From contig BSDZ01000003.1 in assembly GCA_030268105.1 (NCBI GenBank), forward strand, positions 3,968,001 through 4,032,000: a stretch of DNA of 64,000 nucleotides. Direction: 5' to 3'. The DNA is from Volvox africanus (lineage: Eukaryota > Chlorophyta > Chlorophyceae > Chlamydomonadales > Volvocaceae). Shown in pieces: positions 45,799-58,900 of the stretch (position 1 is the stretch's first letter; each line of letters begins with the position of its first letter). The position numbers were made by a program, and so were the translations under genes. The notes beneath the pieces are model-generated. The model was not told where the DNA came from, did not search any database, and worked only from the letters and a program-made list of their open reading frames with translations.

Positions 45799-47731
45799 TG
45801 ATCTGGATTGGCAGCTGTTCGCACGGCTGATGGAGTTCGAGGCTGTACCGCCATCAACGTCTTGTTTGAAGTGGAGGCGGGGCCATTATAGCTGGCAGAG
45901 ACGCGATTTGAGGGCGAGGAAAAAGGCTAGACCCCCGAGATGGCTGTAGACGTAGTCAGTGAATTTTGTACCGAAGTCTGTCTTTCATGACTTAAAAGGC
46001 TTCATTGCAGGAGCGCCGGGCCCACAACGCAACTTTGGGGACGGCGAAGCTGCTACAACCGGGGATGTGGACGAGCCCCCAACTGCCCAGGATGTTGGGG
46101 TTGCTGACGTGGTACCTACCACAGCTGTCTCGCTGAATTCGCTCGAGCGTTGATGCATTCATTGCGGAGCAACGAAGATGCTTATGTGGGGAAATATGTT
46201 CGGAAGTTGGGGGGGCAGCAGCCATGTCGGTGGGTTGCATCGGGAGAGACGCTCTGGGCAAATAGATGCACGAGCACTATTGAAATACTAGCCCCGTGTG
46301 CGTCAGTTAGTTTAGTCAGTAAAGCGCAGCGCAGGTTGCAGTGGGTAGGAACTCCTTGGTGGATGGCAACGGCACATCAAACCAGTCTCAGGCAGACACA
46401 CCACAGCTGATGGCTGATGCGAAGTTTCAGGATATTTACCTGAGCCCGGTGCAGTCACGAGTTATCCAGGCGAGGCATGCAAGTCAGGGTAGATCTAGAG
46501 TGGAAAAATCGGGGTAAAGTGTCCATTTCATGTGTGTTCATGTGTCCAGGAGAGCACGAACCGATGTGATGTTTCTGGGTTAGCAACATTCGTGTCGCGC
46601 CTCCCTGAACGTCCTTCAGGATGCGGCAACGATTACTCTGCGGGAATTCGCTGCAATCTTGGTACAACATACACTTTTCACAATTGCATGAGGCGGCGAT
46701 ATGAGATTATTAATCCTGGAAGGGCCGCGTTGTTTCCTCGTTACTGCATGATCACCATGAGCGTTTCCTGATCTACCCTGGACGGCAATTGATTGGCTCT
46801 TTATGACTTTTTGCCCTTTCTTAACAAAAGTCTTTTTTAAGTAAGTTGGCACTGGTGCACCCATTTGAGGTGGAGTAAGGGTGGTGCCGAGCAGCGTTGC
46901 GACGGGTACGTATCATACGACACATTACAATAAGCAGCCTGGTGCTAAGCAGTGAAGTGAGAATCGTTACAGCGGAAATTGAACATCTCTGGTCAGGAAA
47001 GACTTCCCTGGCTCTAGCAATACCAGCCAGGTGGTTGCTATAACCATTTATATTGGGTGGGCTGATTGAATGAAGGGGTGTATTGTGCATTAAGGCCATT
47101 ACATTACTTCAGTGCGAAGCGAGGCAGCGTCCCCCTCACGACAGTTCTTACAACCTGGACTCGCCTGTCACCCGTTAAGGCGTCCCGGCCCGGCCCTACT
47201 CAGCGCGGCCTGGAGGGTCAGATGAAACAGACTAACGATCCAGCAGCCCCAAACAAGGTTTTACAACTTCAAGCATTGAGGGCATAACTGACAGTTCGGT
47301 TCCGGGTCATAATTGCCGTTGTTCGTTAAGGTGTAAGGCTCGCCGGCGGCAGGTTAGGAAGGAAAGGAAGGAAAGGAAGGGTAAGCTTGGACGAAGGAGA
47401 TAATTTATTATTGTTGCTCAATTTGGTTTGTGTCCAGTCAGCTGCACGACTTCAAGCTTTAAGCCCTTTTCCGCATCCGATCAGGCGGTTGCAACCCCCG
47501 AAAGTCAGTACGGCATGCACCGACGCAGCCAAGCTGCTACTCAGTGTCCGAAGCTGTCGTTATTTTCATTGCTTTGCATGAAATATACAATATTGATTGA
47601 GGTGGTTATTGTCATAACAGCTGCGAGCAGCTGTTGCAAGTTTGGGAGTACAGGTGCAACACTAGACAGAGCAAGATTTAAGATATAACATGTTTGCTTC
47701 TTAAAACATTAATATTGTCCGTGAAGAAGGT
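45799..47731. other. intergenic, no confirmed gene
   Basis: About 1.9 kb. A plus-strand open frame after an acceptor-like site at 46010 codes an acidic peptide (GDGEAATTGDVDEPPTAQDVG) that ends at 46153. It could be an alternative last exon of the phosphatase or noise. A purine-rich AGGAA-type repeat lies at 47356-47381. No other feature recognised. Confidence 0.4.
47356..47381. repeat. GGAAGGAAA decamer repeat
   Basis: Two to three tandem copies of GGAAGGAAAG about 350 bp upstream of the golgin-like start codon. Confidence 0.8.
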
Positions 47732-50700
47732 ATGGATGTCTGGCGAAACCTTGAACAGCTGAAAGCTGCAGTTCAAGAGGGCGTGAAGGAGTTCTCGAAT
47801 GTTGCAATCAATGAAGTACGCACAGGCGTTCAGACTATTCAGGTAGGTGATAGCACGGGCTACTGGGCGCATTTGCTTGTCACCAGGATGGCTACCTGGT
47901 CACCAGGCGTATGTCTCGATTCCTGTAGCAACAAGCAGCTCAGCAACAGCCTAATCAGCATGAAGATAGGTGAGTCACCATATAACGCCCTTCATTGTCG
48001 ACACGAGCTTGCGTAATATTTGCGGCACCTGTCTGGCCATAGGTGGGGAGGAGAAGGCGTAGTTGGTGGCAGCATCGCAGTTGCCGAACCTGATGGCACG
48101 CTCTCCGTACAAAGAGGAAGCAGGAGGCAGGATGATCGGGCCCATAATACCGGGTTATTTTCAGCACCCGCTCCACCGGAGACGGCATTACCACCTTCCC
48201 AGGCAGATGGTACTGGGGCTAGCCGGGAAGGGACACGGCAAGAGGCCGACTCCAGCAGTGGCAAAGCTTCACGCCGAGGGTTGACTCCTTCCATACCAAG
48301 TGGAGCGGCTTCTGACAAGTCTAATGCTCGCGTACCTGCATTTGCGCCATCAGCGACCCCAACGCAGGCCCTCAGTCCGTCAGGTCGGTGCACTTCGCAG
48401 CCTGCCCCATACCAATACTAGTAACACCCATCCGCAGATGCTTTCGAGGCTTTCCCACCAAACACCACGGTATCTCATTTTTCAGGTGCGCACCTCACTG
48501 CGGACCCATCAGTTACCTCCACTTCAAACGGGACCAGCCATCGCAGGGCCGACCAGGTGGGAGCTGCCGGCAGAGCTGCCTGATGCACAACATACCGTAC
48601 ACGTCTGTATCTTGCTGTCTCTAGTGCCGCTTATCGCACCACAGCTGGAATAAGCGGATCTTCAATGGGGGCCACAACTAACCGCACTTAGTCGTGTCTG
48701 CCTACGATCGCCATGAGGCCAGAGCATAGCGGTCTGAATACAACCGCCACCATCTCGACCGCTCATGTTTGTGACCCTTCACCCAATTCCAACTCCAGGG
48801 CTCGACTAGTGGCCTTGCCGCGACGATAGTGCCGGATGCAGCTACCGGCGGCGTCGATTCTCCCTCATACGCCTTTAATACACGTTCTCGTACGGCACGG
48901 ACAGCGGAGACACTTTCCGCAGAGGCGGCAGGCGCTACCGTGGCGTCCACTGCGGGGTTGCCAGCCGCACGATCACCCCAAAGCAGCGGCATTGCGGCAG
49001 CGGTGCCCCGGGCGGCCCAGGGACAGGGGCAAGCTTTTAGTGAGTCGTCTGGATTAGAGGGGGGTGCTTCGGGTCAGAGTGCCATATCCTCAGTGCCGAC
49101 GCAGTCCGCTGCGTCTGGTGGCGTGCCAACGGGATCGTCGGGATCATCTCCTTCGGCTCTGTCCACCGGGGAGCCCGCAGCCGCTGGGGAAAGTGCAGGC
49201 GGGAATGCAGCGGGAAGTGGCAGCAACACCAGCGGCCGTCCACCGCTGGCGCCGGCAGCAGGACCTGCCGCGGCGATGCCGGGTTCAGCGTTGAGCGGAT
49301 TCTCTGCACGCGAAAGCAGCAGGCGTCCAAGCGCCGGTGGGGCTGCTGGAGACCCAGGGCCAGGGGCTGGGCGAAGCGCGTTTGAGAGCGACGCGGATCT
49401 TCGGAAGGCTTACGCAGACATGAAACAGGTAGGAGCGTGTCTGCAGTGTCAGAGGTGCTGGATTAGTCGGGGGGTGAGTTCACTGCGTAATAAACGCAGC
49501 CCAGTCTGCTTGGAGGTATGTTTCACGGCGCTGTGCGAGGCGGAAGGGTGGGCCGTAGATTTGAATGAGGCACTCATTGTTTTTTCCTGGCATGGCCCCT
49601 GTCATGAGACGCTGGGGCATGTGCATGGCGCCAACAGGCGAGCAAGCTGCTGCTTTGACCAAGTGTACGCGTGGGTGGTACGGTAACAGTAGTAATAATG
49701 ATTGTAGCTGCTGGAAGCAGGAACCGGCGCCTCTGTAGCTTTGGCCAACCAAGCAATGCGGCCAGCGGTGTCACGTGCACAGGGAGCGGATGGCGGCTGC
49801 TGGTGGGGTTTTTTTTAAGGGAGATCGTAGGTGACAAACACAACGTTGAAAAGTAGCATTGCCTCATACATGGCATGCACCTCTCCTCATCGGTGCTTGA
49901 GCGGGCCGCACGCAGTGGTTCATACCGCGAACATTAACAGTTTAGGAGGCAGGGCGGCAGGAGGTTTGAAAGCTAGGATTCATGTTGCATACTCCGGCCC
50001 TCAGAACCAGGTGAAAGTGCCTGATTTATTGATGCAGAACAGCTCCAATCTACCCGTAATTCCCATAAACTATCTTGACAATGCTGATCCTCCATTTATG
50101 CTTGCCTTGCCCTGCCTTGCCCTGCCTTGCCTTGCCGCGTACGACTGCAGGCGTACGATGACATGAAAGGTTTGCTGAAAAAGAGCATGGATGAGTGTGT
50201 GCGGCTCTCCGAGGAAGTGGTCAGGTAAGGACTGGGCTCGGGAGTGTATGGGAACTTGGTCCATTTATACCCCACGCCGGTAGGTTAGGCATCCAAAGCA
50301 TGGGGATATATCGCCAAACACCCATGGCTAGCTCGCCGCAACGCAATATCTACTGTCACCGTGGCCCTCCTCACTAGCCTTGCCGTTGCCGCCCCACCCG
50401 CGCTCCCGCAGGGTGGAGGGCATGGCCCGCCAAGCTCAGGCACAGGCAGCGGAGCAGGCCTCCGCGGCTAGGGCGGCGAAGAAGGAGGCGGCGGATGCCA
50501 ACGTAGCGTTGACCGCGGCTCGTAAGGAGGCGGCAGCTGCAGAGCGGACCCTCGCCAAGATTAAAGCACAACTGGAGGCCAAGGAGCAGCAGGAGAGCAG
50601 CAAGGTGTGATGAGGCAGCAATGATGGAGGGCAGAGAACGGTTGCGGAAGAACAGTGGGAGAGAGGTTGAATAAAAGTAGTTAGCGAAGGTAGCCTCGAG

Positions 50701-53700
50701 GGGACACGAACCCATGGCCAGGCCGGCCATGCAGCAGTGTGCAGGGAACGATTTCATTGCGGCCGAAAGCCTCGTCCTTCTCAGGAGGGAAGGGAATATG
50801 TACAAGTGCTGAAGGGTGGCCGTGCAATCGCCAGTGATTGGGGCATGATCTGCATTCCGGTATCCGAAGCCGTCAAGCCCTCCCTTTACCGACGCTCTCC
50901 TGCAGGCAGCAGAGACCGCTGAGCTGGACGTATTGCATGGCGAGCTTGCAGCAGCTGTGCGCAAGGCCATGGCGGCGGTCGCGGCCAAGGAGGCGGCAGA
51001 AGCGAGGGCGGCTCAATCGGATACGGCAAGACAGGAGGCGGAACAGGCGCGCAATGAGGCGGACCGGCTTCGGCGGGAGGCGGAGGTGCGCGGGGGGCTG
51101 GGGCTGGTCGAGTTGGGTGGCCCGGGAGGGGAGACGATTTGTACGTATGGGGTGGAAGTGCTACGGAAACAATATGCTTTCTCCTAGTTGAACCCTGTCA
51201 ATGTGTTAGTTGTGGCGTTTCGGCTCCACCGTGCTATCATGCTACCACCTTCAGGCTGAGGCGCATGCCGCGCTGGCAGCTGCTGAGGCCGAGCGCAACA
51301 GCCGAGCAGAAGCCCAAGGCATGAGCGAGGCGTTAAAGGCGGAGAGCGAGCGGCGGGCCCGGGTGTTCAACAATGCGGTTAAGGCTGCGGTGGGGAAGGT
51401 GCAGCGGGAGTTGGAGGCGGAGCGGGACGAGCTGCAGGTGCGGTTAAGGTTGCAATGTGGGGTTGCTGAAGGTAAGACATTGGGCTAGACACAGTGGCAA
51501 TTAAACAGTGGCTTGGGCAGAATTCCCTTAAACCCACAACATTATGGGCCCTTGGGAGGGTTTGGAGTCACTTCGGGAGGCCAGGGGCCGGCACCAAGAG
51601 AGCGGTGAGGCAAATTCAGCTTCTTGTTCGGATGACAAGGCCAAGGCCTGAAAAAGCTAGTACGTAACAGCTGAGAGCAACCCACCTCATCACGCAGAGG
51701 CACACACATGGCCACTTGACTGGACAATACGGTCATTATTGGCAGAAAAGTCACCAACTCATCATGTGTGTTATCTGCATGCATATGCACACCGTAACAA
51801 GTCTCTCACACACGCACACTCTCTCTGACGCCAACTCTCTGTATTCGGTTTTCATTCCCAACCACTACTCAGCTGTCGATGCCTGTACATCTAGGCCCTG
51901 TAAAAACACACGCTTGGCCCGTGTCCGTTATGCAAAGTGCCCGCGTTCTTTGCTCGCGAGCCGGCCTGAAGGATTGAGGGTCCTTGCTCTTGGACCCATG
52001 GTAGTTTGCTGTAGAGCAGCTTGAGCAATGTGCCGTTTTGCGTCCATCCCGTCTCGCAGGCCCAGCTGCGCGCCTCTCTCCGATCTCTCGGAGAGGTCAA
52101 GGAAGAGCTGCGGCTGGCGTTGGCCGCGGCGGACGAAGCAGCGGCCGAGGCGGAGGCGCGGACGCGAGACGCAGCAGCGGCCGGCACTCTGGCTGTGGCT
52201 GCAGAGGCGGCAGCAGAGCGGGCGGTGGCTCGGGAGACGGAAGCCATGGCGGCTGCCCAGGCGGCGGAGGCGGCCCGGCAGCAGCTGCAGGCAGAGCTGG
52301 AGCAGGTCAAGTTTGACAAGCAGGAGGTGCGATTATTGTGTTGGGAGGGAAAGCTACGGGGGCATTGCACAGCGTCTTGGTGCATGTACTACAATATTGA
52401 TACGGCTACGTGGTCCACAGTGTTGCGTTGTATGATACGTGCTGCCCTACATCTTTAGTATGGTTCCCCATACACAGGGAAGTGTGTCCCCATTAAAGTG
52501 TGTCCCCACACAAGAAGCCTTGGTGCGGACCCGGTAGGAAGGAGGGGTCCACTTGTCCAACGTCCTCTAAACTCTTAACTGAGTGCCCGAGGCGGCCCCT
52601 GTGATATACTCCGCCAACCTGAACGCCTTCCTGGCCTTCCAGCTTTCTTTTTGCCTCCCCATCCCCGCCCCTTATCGAATGCAGTCCGATGCTCGAGCCC
52701 GCGTTCTGGACTCGGCTCTGGCGTCCCTTCGTGCAGAGACCGAGCGTGAGCGTTCCGCAGCTGCGGCCACTGCATCGGAGCTTGAGCGAGAGCTGAGGCG
52801 ACAGGCGGAACGGGCGGAGGCTGCCAGCTCAGCTCTTGCGGGGGTGGAGAAGCAGCTGGAGGGCGTCACGGCCGCACGTAGGTTGGATTACGCAAAAAGC
52901 AGACCGGCACAGTTTGCTATTCGCAGTACGGACTTAGCTTGCTGATAATAAAGGCTTGGATTGGTATGGGAGAATATCCGGGAAGCGATGAAGTGGGGAT
53001 GGGAGCACTGGAGGACGACAAACCATAAGCGACTGAAAGGATAGCTGAGTTGGAATATGGGATGTAAGGTGGGGGTGGGATGTGCAAGACGGAATGGGGG
53101 CATTGGCAAGGCACATCGATAGGGGTGGTGTCTGCGGCAACTTGCGGACCAACTGCGATCTGCACGGCTGTGTCTCGGGAGCATCCAAATCAGTCGTACC
53201 ATCACGTTCAAATGAAATGAAATTTTCCAAGTCCTTGTTCCCCAGTCTCTGAGGCTATCATCACACAATACGCACAACTTTCCTGGTCCCCGTAGAACGA
53301 GACACTGCCGAGAAGGCGGTTGCCGATTTGGCTGCGGCGATGCAGCGGGTAGAGGAGCTGGAGGGGGAAATCGCCACACTGCGCACCAGCAGCAAGGCGG
53401 TCATGTCCCTGTTCCAGCTGCCCACTAAGGAGGATGTCTTGGCAGGTGGGTGGGCTCGAATGAGGGAGGCGATGTCAGGGCACGAGAGGAACAGAAAAGC
53501 GACGATGTGCGGGTGGAAGCGCGGTGGTATGCGGTGCTGGGATATGGAATATGAAATATGGGGGCCTATATGCGAGCGTATATGTCGCCTACCTTTGCGG
53601 GATCTGTCAAATCCCCACATTCTTCATTGCATGGAACTTTCCTGTACTTCACCTTTCTGCACCGTGGCCAGCAATCTGTTCTTACCCATCCACCTGCCGA

Positions 53701-54015
53701 CGACGCGCAGGCCTGGGTCTGGAGATGTGGAAGGACGACCGGTTACGTTGGAAGAGCGAGGACGTGGAGACACCAGCTCCTAATGCCCCACGGCTGCGCA
53801 TGCTGGCCGATAAGGACCGTGGCCCTGGTGGCGCACTGCGTCGTGCCACGGGCCACATCTCGCTGCGCATGTGGCTGATCATCGGGTACCTCCTAATGCT
53901 GCATGTGGCAGTGATGGTGTCCTTCACGCGCAATGCCCCCGACGTGGCCAGCCTGTGCGGCAGCGCGGAGGCCATTAAGGCAGTGGCGGAGCACAAGGTG
54001 TTACCCGGGTCATGA
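47732..54015 (+). CDS. golgin-84/CASP-like coiled-coil protein with C-terminal membrane anchor
   Basis: Probable Golgi tether. Twelve in-phase exons: 47732-47842, 48131-48383, 48486-48556, 48799-49428, 50151-50224, 50412-50604, 50906-51085, 51255-51437, 52060-52326, 52685-52877, 53296-53445 and 53711-54015, for 869 residues. The N-terminus is a short helix (WRNLEQLKAAVQEGVKEF). About 320 residues of Ser/Gly/Ala/Pro-rich disordered linker follow, then roughly 400 residues of Ala/Glu/Arg-rich coiled coil (KKSMDECVRLSEEVVR, ELERELRRQAERAEAASS, RVEELEGEIATLR). Near the C-terminus a single hydrophobic helix (MWLIIGYLLMLHVAVMVSF) follows a basic stretch, as in tail-anchored golgin-84 and CASP proteins. 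The tail after it is longer than usual for a golgin-84. Exon 2's start is the least certain, chosen because it alone gives phase 0 to phase 1. The start is the ATG at 47732 giving a helical N-terminus. Confidence 0.75.
50101..50136. repeat. TGCCTTGCCC repeat at a splice acceptor
   Basis: Three to four tandem decamers form the pyrimidine tract before the acceptor at 50151 of the golgin-like gene. Confidence 0.8.
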
Positions 54016-54489
54016 AGGACACGAAAGTCCCTCCTGAAGGATAACGCGAGCCTCGTGGTGGGGCTGTTGGAGCTCATGCAGTATATGTACAGGGATGCTG
54101 GGCAACGGGATATGGGGGATTTGAACAGGCTACGCTTGGGCAATTGCTGTTATGAAAGCTGGTATCTGCGAGCTTGGAGCAGGGGGAAGAGTGAGCAGGG
54201 GGAAGAGTGAGCAGGTGAAAGATAACAGCGTTCAGAGTCGCTTGTTATGTCGTTGCATGCGCGTATAGTTTAGGATTTTGGCGTCTGGTGATTACCCAAA
54301 CCTAAAGAAGTGATCACCATGCGGTTATTAAGCAAGGGAAGGGGTTATGTGCGAGACCATGCCCGTTCATAAGGCCTTAGTGATTGGCTTGTATTGCACA
54401 CGTTTGCATGGAGGTTTGGAAAGGAATCGTCTGGCCCTCCGTTCATCTTCGGGATTGGCGGTACAGGCCTCACTCGGCCATAACACCTG

Positions 54490-54490
<1 letters not shown>

Positions 54491-54521
<31 letters not shown>
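54491..54521. repeat. GCT trinucleotide run
   Basis: Ten uninterrupted GCT units in the presumed 3' UTR of the golgin-like gene; different frames give poly-Leu, poly-Ala or poly-Cys shadow peptides. Confidence 0.95.
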
Positions 54522-54523
<2 letters not shown>

Positions 54524-54578
54524 GGTCAATGGGTTGGAAATCTTCGGCTGTGTGGCTGCAGCAAAAACGTTTGGTGCC

Positions 54579-54583
54579 TGTAA
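54579..54583 (+). terminator. putative polyadenylation signal of the golgin-like gene
   Basis: TGTAA about 565 bp after the stop at 54013-54015. Confidence 0.35.
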
Positions 54584-55945
54584 GCGCAAGGGGGAGAGGG
54601 AATGGGGAAGGCCAGCTAATTGTCGACACCTGCGTCCAGGACGGTCACCGTACATTATGCTGCAGCCAATCGTTAGAAACATCAGACTACAGTATGCTTC
54701 GTGCCATTCCCATTCACAAGGCCGTGTGTGTGGGGAGATGCGGGTCACATTGTCGATGACACATCTTGCAAGCCGGAGAGGACTGGATCTCGTCGTGATC
54801 ACCAATTGTGATCGGATATCTCATGTTTAATTAGTTCCTGGTGTTCCTTTCCGCTTACCCTTTTTCCAGCCACAACGCTACGGGTAGGCAGACGTATTTT
54901 GAGATATGCAAGTGAGGGCGGTCTAGTATGGTAATATAGCACGTCTACCATAGCCCTGGCAAACGCCCCCATGTCTCCCCCTTTCTCAGTCCCCTAGTTC
55001 ATCCTACTACCCACGGGCATCGTAACGGTCATGATGACTCCTCTTGGCGACTCTTCGCAGCCCCAGGACGACAGCCAGTGGTCCGCCCTGGGAAGCCTAG
55101 GAAACAGGGCCCATGGATGTAGTCCCATTCATGGGGATGAGTTTATCTTGAGCTAATCTTGGAACAAATGAAGGGGCTGTTCGTCGCTGCAGTTGCTGCA
55201 CCGTCCCGTTGTGCAACTTTGGCACGGCGGGATTTCACAACACATATCCTGCCAACATCGGAGCAACCTTCCCGTCAGTGCCCACGCAACAACGGACACC
55301 TGGACTACTGCGGTGCAAAGCTGCTAACGGGGCGATCATCCTCCCACGCAACAGAGCCCTCAGCCAACCTAAACGCGGGCGTGAGTCACGTCGTTTGGGA
55401 ACGGGGTACCCTTAACGTCGCACCCCTGCACCCGTGCTGCGTTTTGGTCGTTCTGGGCGGCGGCAGTTGTAGGATTGGCTTGGGCCCCGGCCGCCCGATT
55501 CTGGGACGCTGTTCTTCAGGCTACGGCTTCACACCTCGACAAGCTTGCGTCCGAAGAGTTACGGTCATCTGGCATGATGATGACCTGGAGATTGCATGGG
55601 GTACCTTGACTAATTTAACTAACGGTCACTAACTGGCGACCATGTTTGCCCCGTGTGGATTACCCAATTAATGTCAGCATCTTTGGATTGGATATTATCC
55701 CGTTTACGTTTTATTAGGCAGTGGTACTATAAAATATGGAGGAAGACCCAAATAAATCCCCGAAGGCTTGACCGCCTTGACGGCAGGCGCATAACTGTAA
55801 TGTTCTTATATAACAACATTTTATACAAAGTTTCTGATATTTTGAATTGGTTTAAGGGACTTGTGACTAATACCGCCGAATACGGCAGCCCGAGCTGTGC
55901 TGCGAAGGCCCAAAGCTTCGCCTGGGCGCAAGCCTGCCTTTGCAC

Positions 55946-58900
55946 ATGCCTATTCAGTTTCGACGGGCCTCGCTAGGAGCATGCATAACGGCGGCAGCTG
56001 TCTACACGGCCACGTTCGCAGCCGTACGGGTGCGGCGCTGTCAACATGCTTGTCCGGTTGTGGCGTTCGCTGGAGGGGGCGCGGGGTCTCACATATTCCC
56101 CGCAGTTGCGATTGCGGAGGAGCTTCGGAAGCGCGCTTTGGAGGTAGGGGCGACAAGGCTGGCAGAAATCCTGGCTGTTACGTGCTCCCAGGCACTCAAT
56201 CACAGCCGTGTCCAAATCACACGGCACTGCTGGTGGCCCGTAGCTATATCCCGCATAAGCGATTGCCCTGTCTATCTATCTATCTATCTATCTGTCTGTC
56301 TGTCTGTCTGTCTGTCTATGATCTCGTTGTTGCGATGATTCAAGAAAAGACGGCCCTTAGCCCAACGCGCTGAGTGCTTCTGTGTGCGCCTGAATGCTTT
56401 TGTGCTTTTACACATCGACAGGTGGTGTTCCTCGGGGACTCGTGTGGGCTCGAGGTGCATGTCGTACCACAGTCCGCTTTCAGGTTGTACTGCATCTCCT
56501 CGGTGAGCCTGCAGCGTCCCATGAAAAGTGTCGCCAATGCACTGAGTGTTCTAAGGTGAGTGGTGGGAGCCGTTGCATGGTCACGTGTCGTGTCCTCTGA
56601 CAGCTCGCCTCCCCTTGCCCGCTCCCAAAGGCGAAGTCAAGCATCAGCCTCCAGGTTGCCAAAACGCGCCCGCGCACACACATAACATAGCACTCATGAC
56701 ACATGCATGTTTGTGATACTCCATCTACAAAGCTTCTTAACCTCACTCTCAAGAGTCACAAATGAACTATGTGATGTTGTATACATTTTGTGGCCTAATG
56801 AATTTGTTTAAAAATATGCATTTATGTATATATCTATGTAGTACACATAACGTAACATACACGTCTATATGGTAATGAATGTGTCTACACATATATGTCT
56901 GCACATATTTTTTTATGTAAGAGTACAACAGCAAAGTCAATACGGGTGAAGCCATGACAGGTGACAGTTACGACGCAACAGGTTTAGGGGATCAGCGCAG
57001 CGTATCAAGGTACGGACTCCCCAGGGCTCACGGTGGTCCCCCCCTCCGCTGGTTCGCAGGTTTCCTCTGTGTTTGGTGCACAGTGCGTGCGTGTTGGTGC
57101 AGACCAGCCCACATGTGGTGGTGGGAATTGGTGGCAACGTGTCCGTGCCGGCATGCGTTGCGGCGGCCGCCCTGGTGCGTTGCGTCCTGATGACCGGTCT
57201 GATGTTGGGGAGCAGCGTGTCGGGCCAATGAGGCTGTTGCGCCCCTTGCCCCTGGGGTGGTGGTGGTGGTGAAGTGCTGGCGGTCGTGGGAGGCGCGACC
57301 ATGGTGCCGCTGGGGTCGGACACAGCCGCGGCTAATGGCGAGCATTACCGAGCTTACGACTCAGTCTGGCGATGGGATATCCTGTGATTTCCAAGGGCGG
57401 TGGGGGAAGAGGCGACATGCGAGCACTACTGCTCAGGATAGGGCGCTGCTGTTGCTGCTCTTCATGTAGACCGAAATGTAGGAGATGCAGCCGTGAACCC
57501 CCCAGTAGAGTTGCCAAGGCGGACTTGCACAGACGCTCTGCTCACCCCCACGTGCAGGACATCCCACTGGTGCTGTATGAACCAAACGCAAAGGCCGGGG
57601 CAGTGACACAAGCCTTGAACATCATCGCGCGCCAAACGCTACTCGTGTATGAAAGCGCAGCAGCAGATCTGCGATGCAGGGATAGGTAAGCGCGTCGACG
57701 AGTTCTTAGGAAATCCGGTTACCGACCATCTGCCGTGGGCACCGCCCCGGGCCGCAGCTTTGCCCGCGTTGCCCTGAACCCCCTCCCCTCACTCACCCGG
57801 CCAAAACCTGGACACTGTGAGCTGGCATATGGCCAGAGGCTGTGTTGCATGCTGAGGAACCTGCCTGCCGGTGGCGCAGCGTCGTGTTGCCTCCGATGTT
57901 ACCCGCCTGCACGGGGAGCTGAAGTGTACCATCCTGACATTTGGAATACTTTCGAAGAGCTGTGCTGTTGGCAAAAAAACCGAAATCTGACTGAACTCGG
58001 GCTCACCACCACCATCACCACCACCACCACCCCCTTCACCTCCCCCGCCATCACCACCATCACCATCACCACCACCCCTATCACCTCCCCCGCCATCCCC
58101 AACCCTGTTACCACACAGGTGCATGGTGGTAGGTCCCGCGGTTCGAAGCGACGTGCTCAAGAGTGCGGAGGTGCCGCGTCGCCGGGAGACCAGGGAGGCG
58201 CTGGGTTTCCCCAGTCGCGGCGGCCGCCTGCTGCTGGTGCTCGGCGGCTCCCGGGGCTGCGGCTACCTCAACTGCGCTGTCAACAACGCACTGCCCCAAC
58301 TGGCGGCAGTACCAGGTAGAGTTTATTGCAGCGTGCGACGCTCACTTGTCCGCAGCGCGCGTCGGGAGAACAACGGCTGGGAAGCTGAGGGGAGAGAGTT
58401 AGGGCGCGCCAGAAGCCGCGGCAGATACATGGCCCGTTACATGCCCATATGCCCACCGGGTCCTCATCCCAAAGATCCGGGCGGTAGTCCGGAATCCCAG
58501 GTCTCAATGTCCTTGCCAAGGTGGCAGATAAACCTCAAGGTGTTCATAATCCACAAGGAGCTGCTCCAAGCGGCAGGCGCACCTCCTCCACAACCGTTAC
58601 GAGCCGCAAGGTGTCGGGGTCTGCTGCTCATGGCCGGATGGAGAGATGGGGCGTTGTGGGATATGTGGTGAACGGCGATTCCACAATCGTGGCGCGCATC
58701 TCCAAGGGAAGCCTTGGAAGGCTGCTGCATAATAGCCTACCGTGCCTATCATGGCTGGGTTGGCTGCGCTGCTGTATGTCTGATGTCCCGCACACGTGAG
58801 TGCAACCAATCGAGCACCAAAAGATCCGGAAGAGCCCTCGGCACTCGTCAAAATGAAATCACCGTTCCATATCCGCTGTCAATTTCGGGCCACACTTCAG

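Larger units (their letters stand above)
54016..55945. other. intergenic region and golgin-like 3' UTR
   Basis: About 1.9 kb. It contains a 16-bp tandem duplication (AGGGGGAAGAGTGAGC, 54181-54212), a GCT run (54491-54521) and a TGTAA at 54579-54583. No exon chain or domain was recognised. The stretch 55640-55870 is AT-rich and likely lies just upstream of the MurG-like gene. Confidence 0.5.

Noticed and set aside
50695..50725. tRNA T-arm-like sequence (GGTTCGTGTCCC on the minus strand)
   Set aside because: No matching acceptor stem, anticodon arm or D arm nearby; it lies in a golgin-like gene intron.
57789..58114. Minus-strand glycine/aspartate-rich or valine/methionine-rich frames
   Set aside because: Complement of the CACCAC/CATCAC repeat in the MurG-like gene intron.
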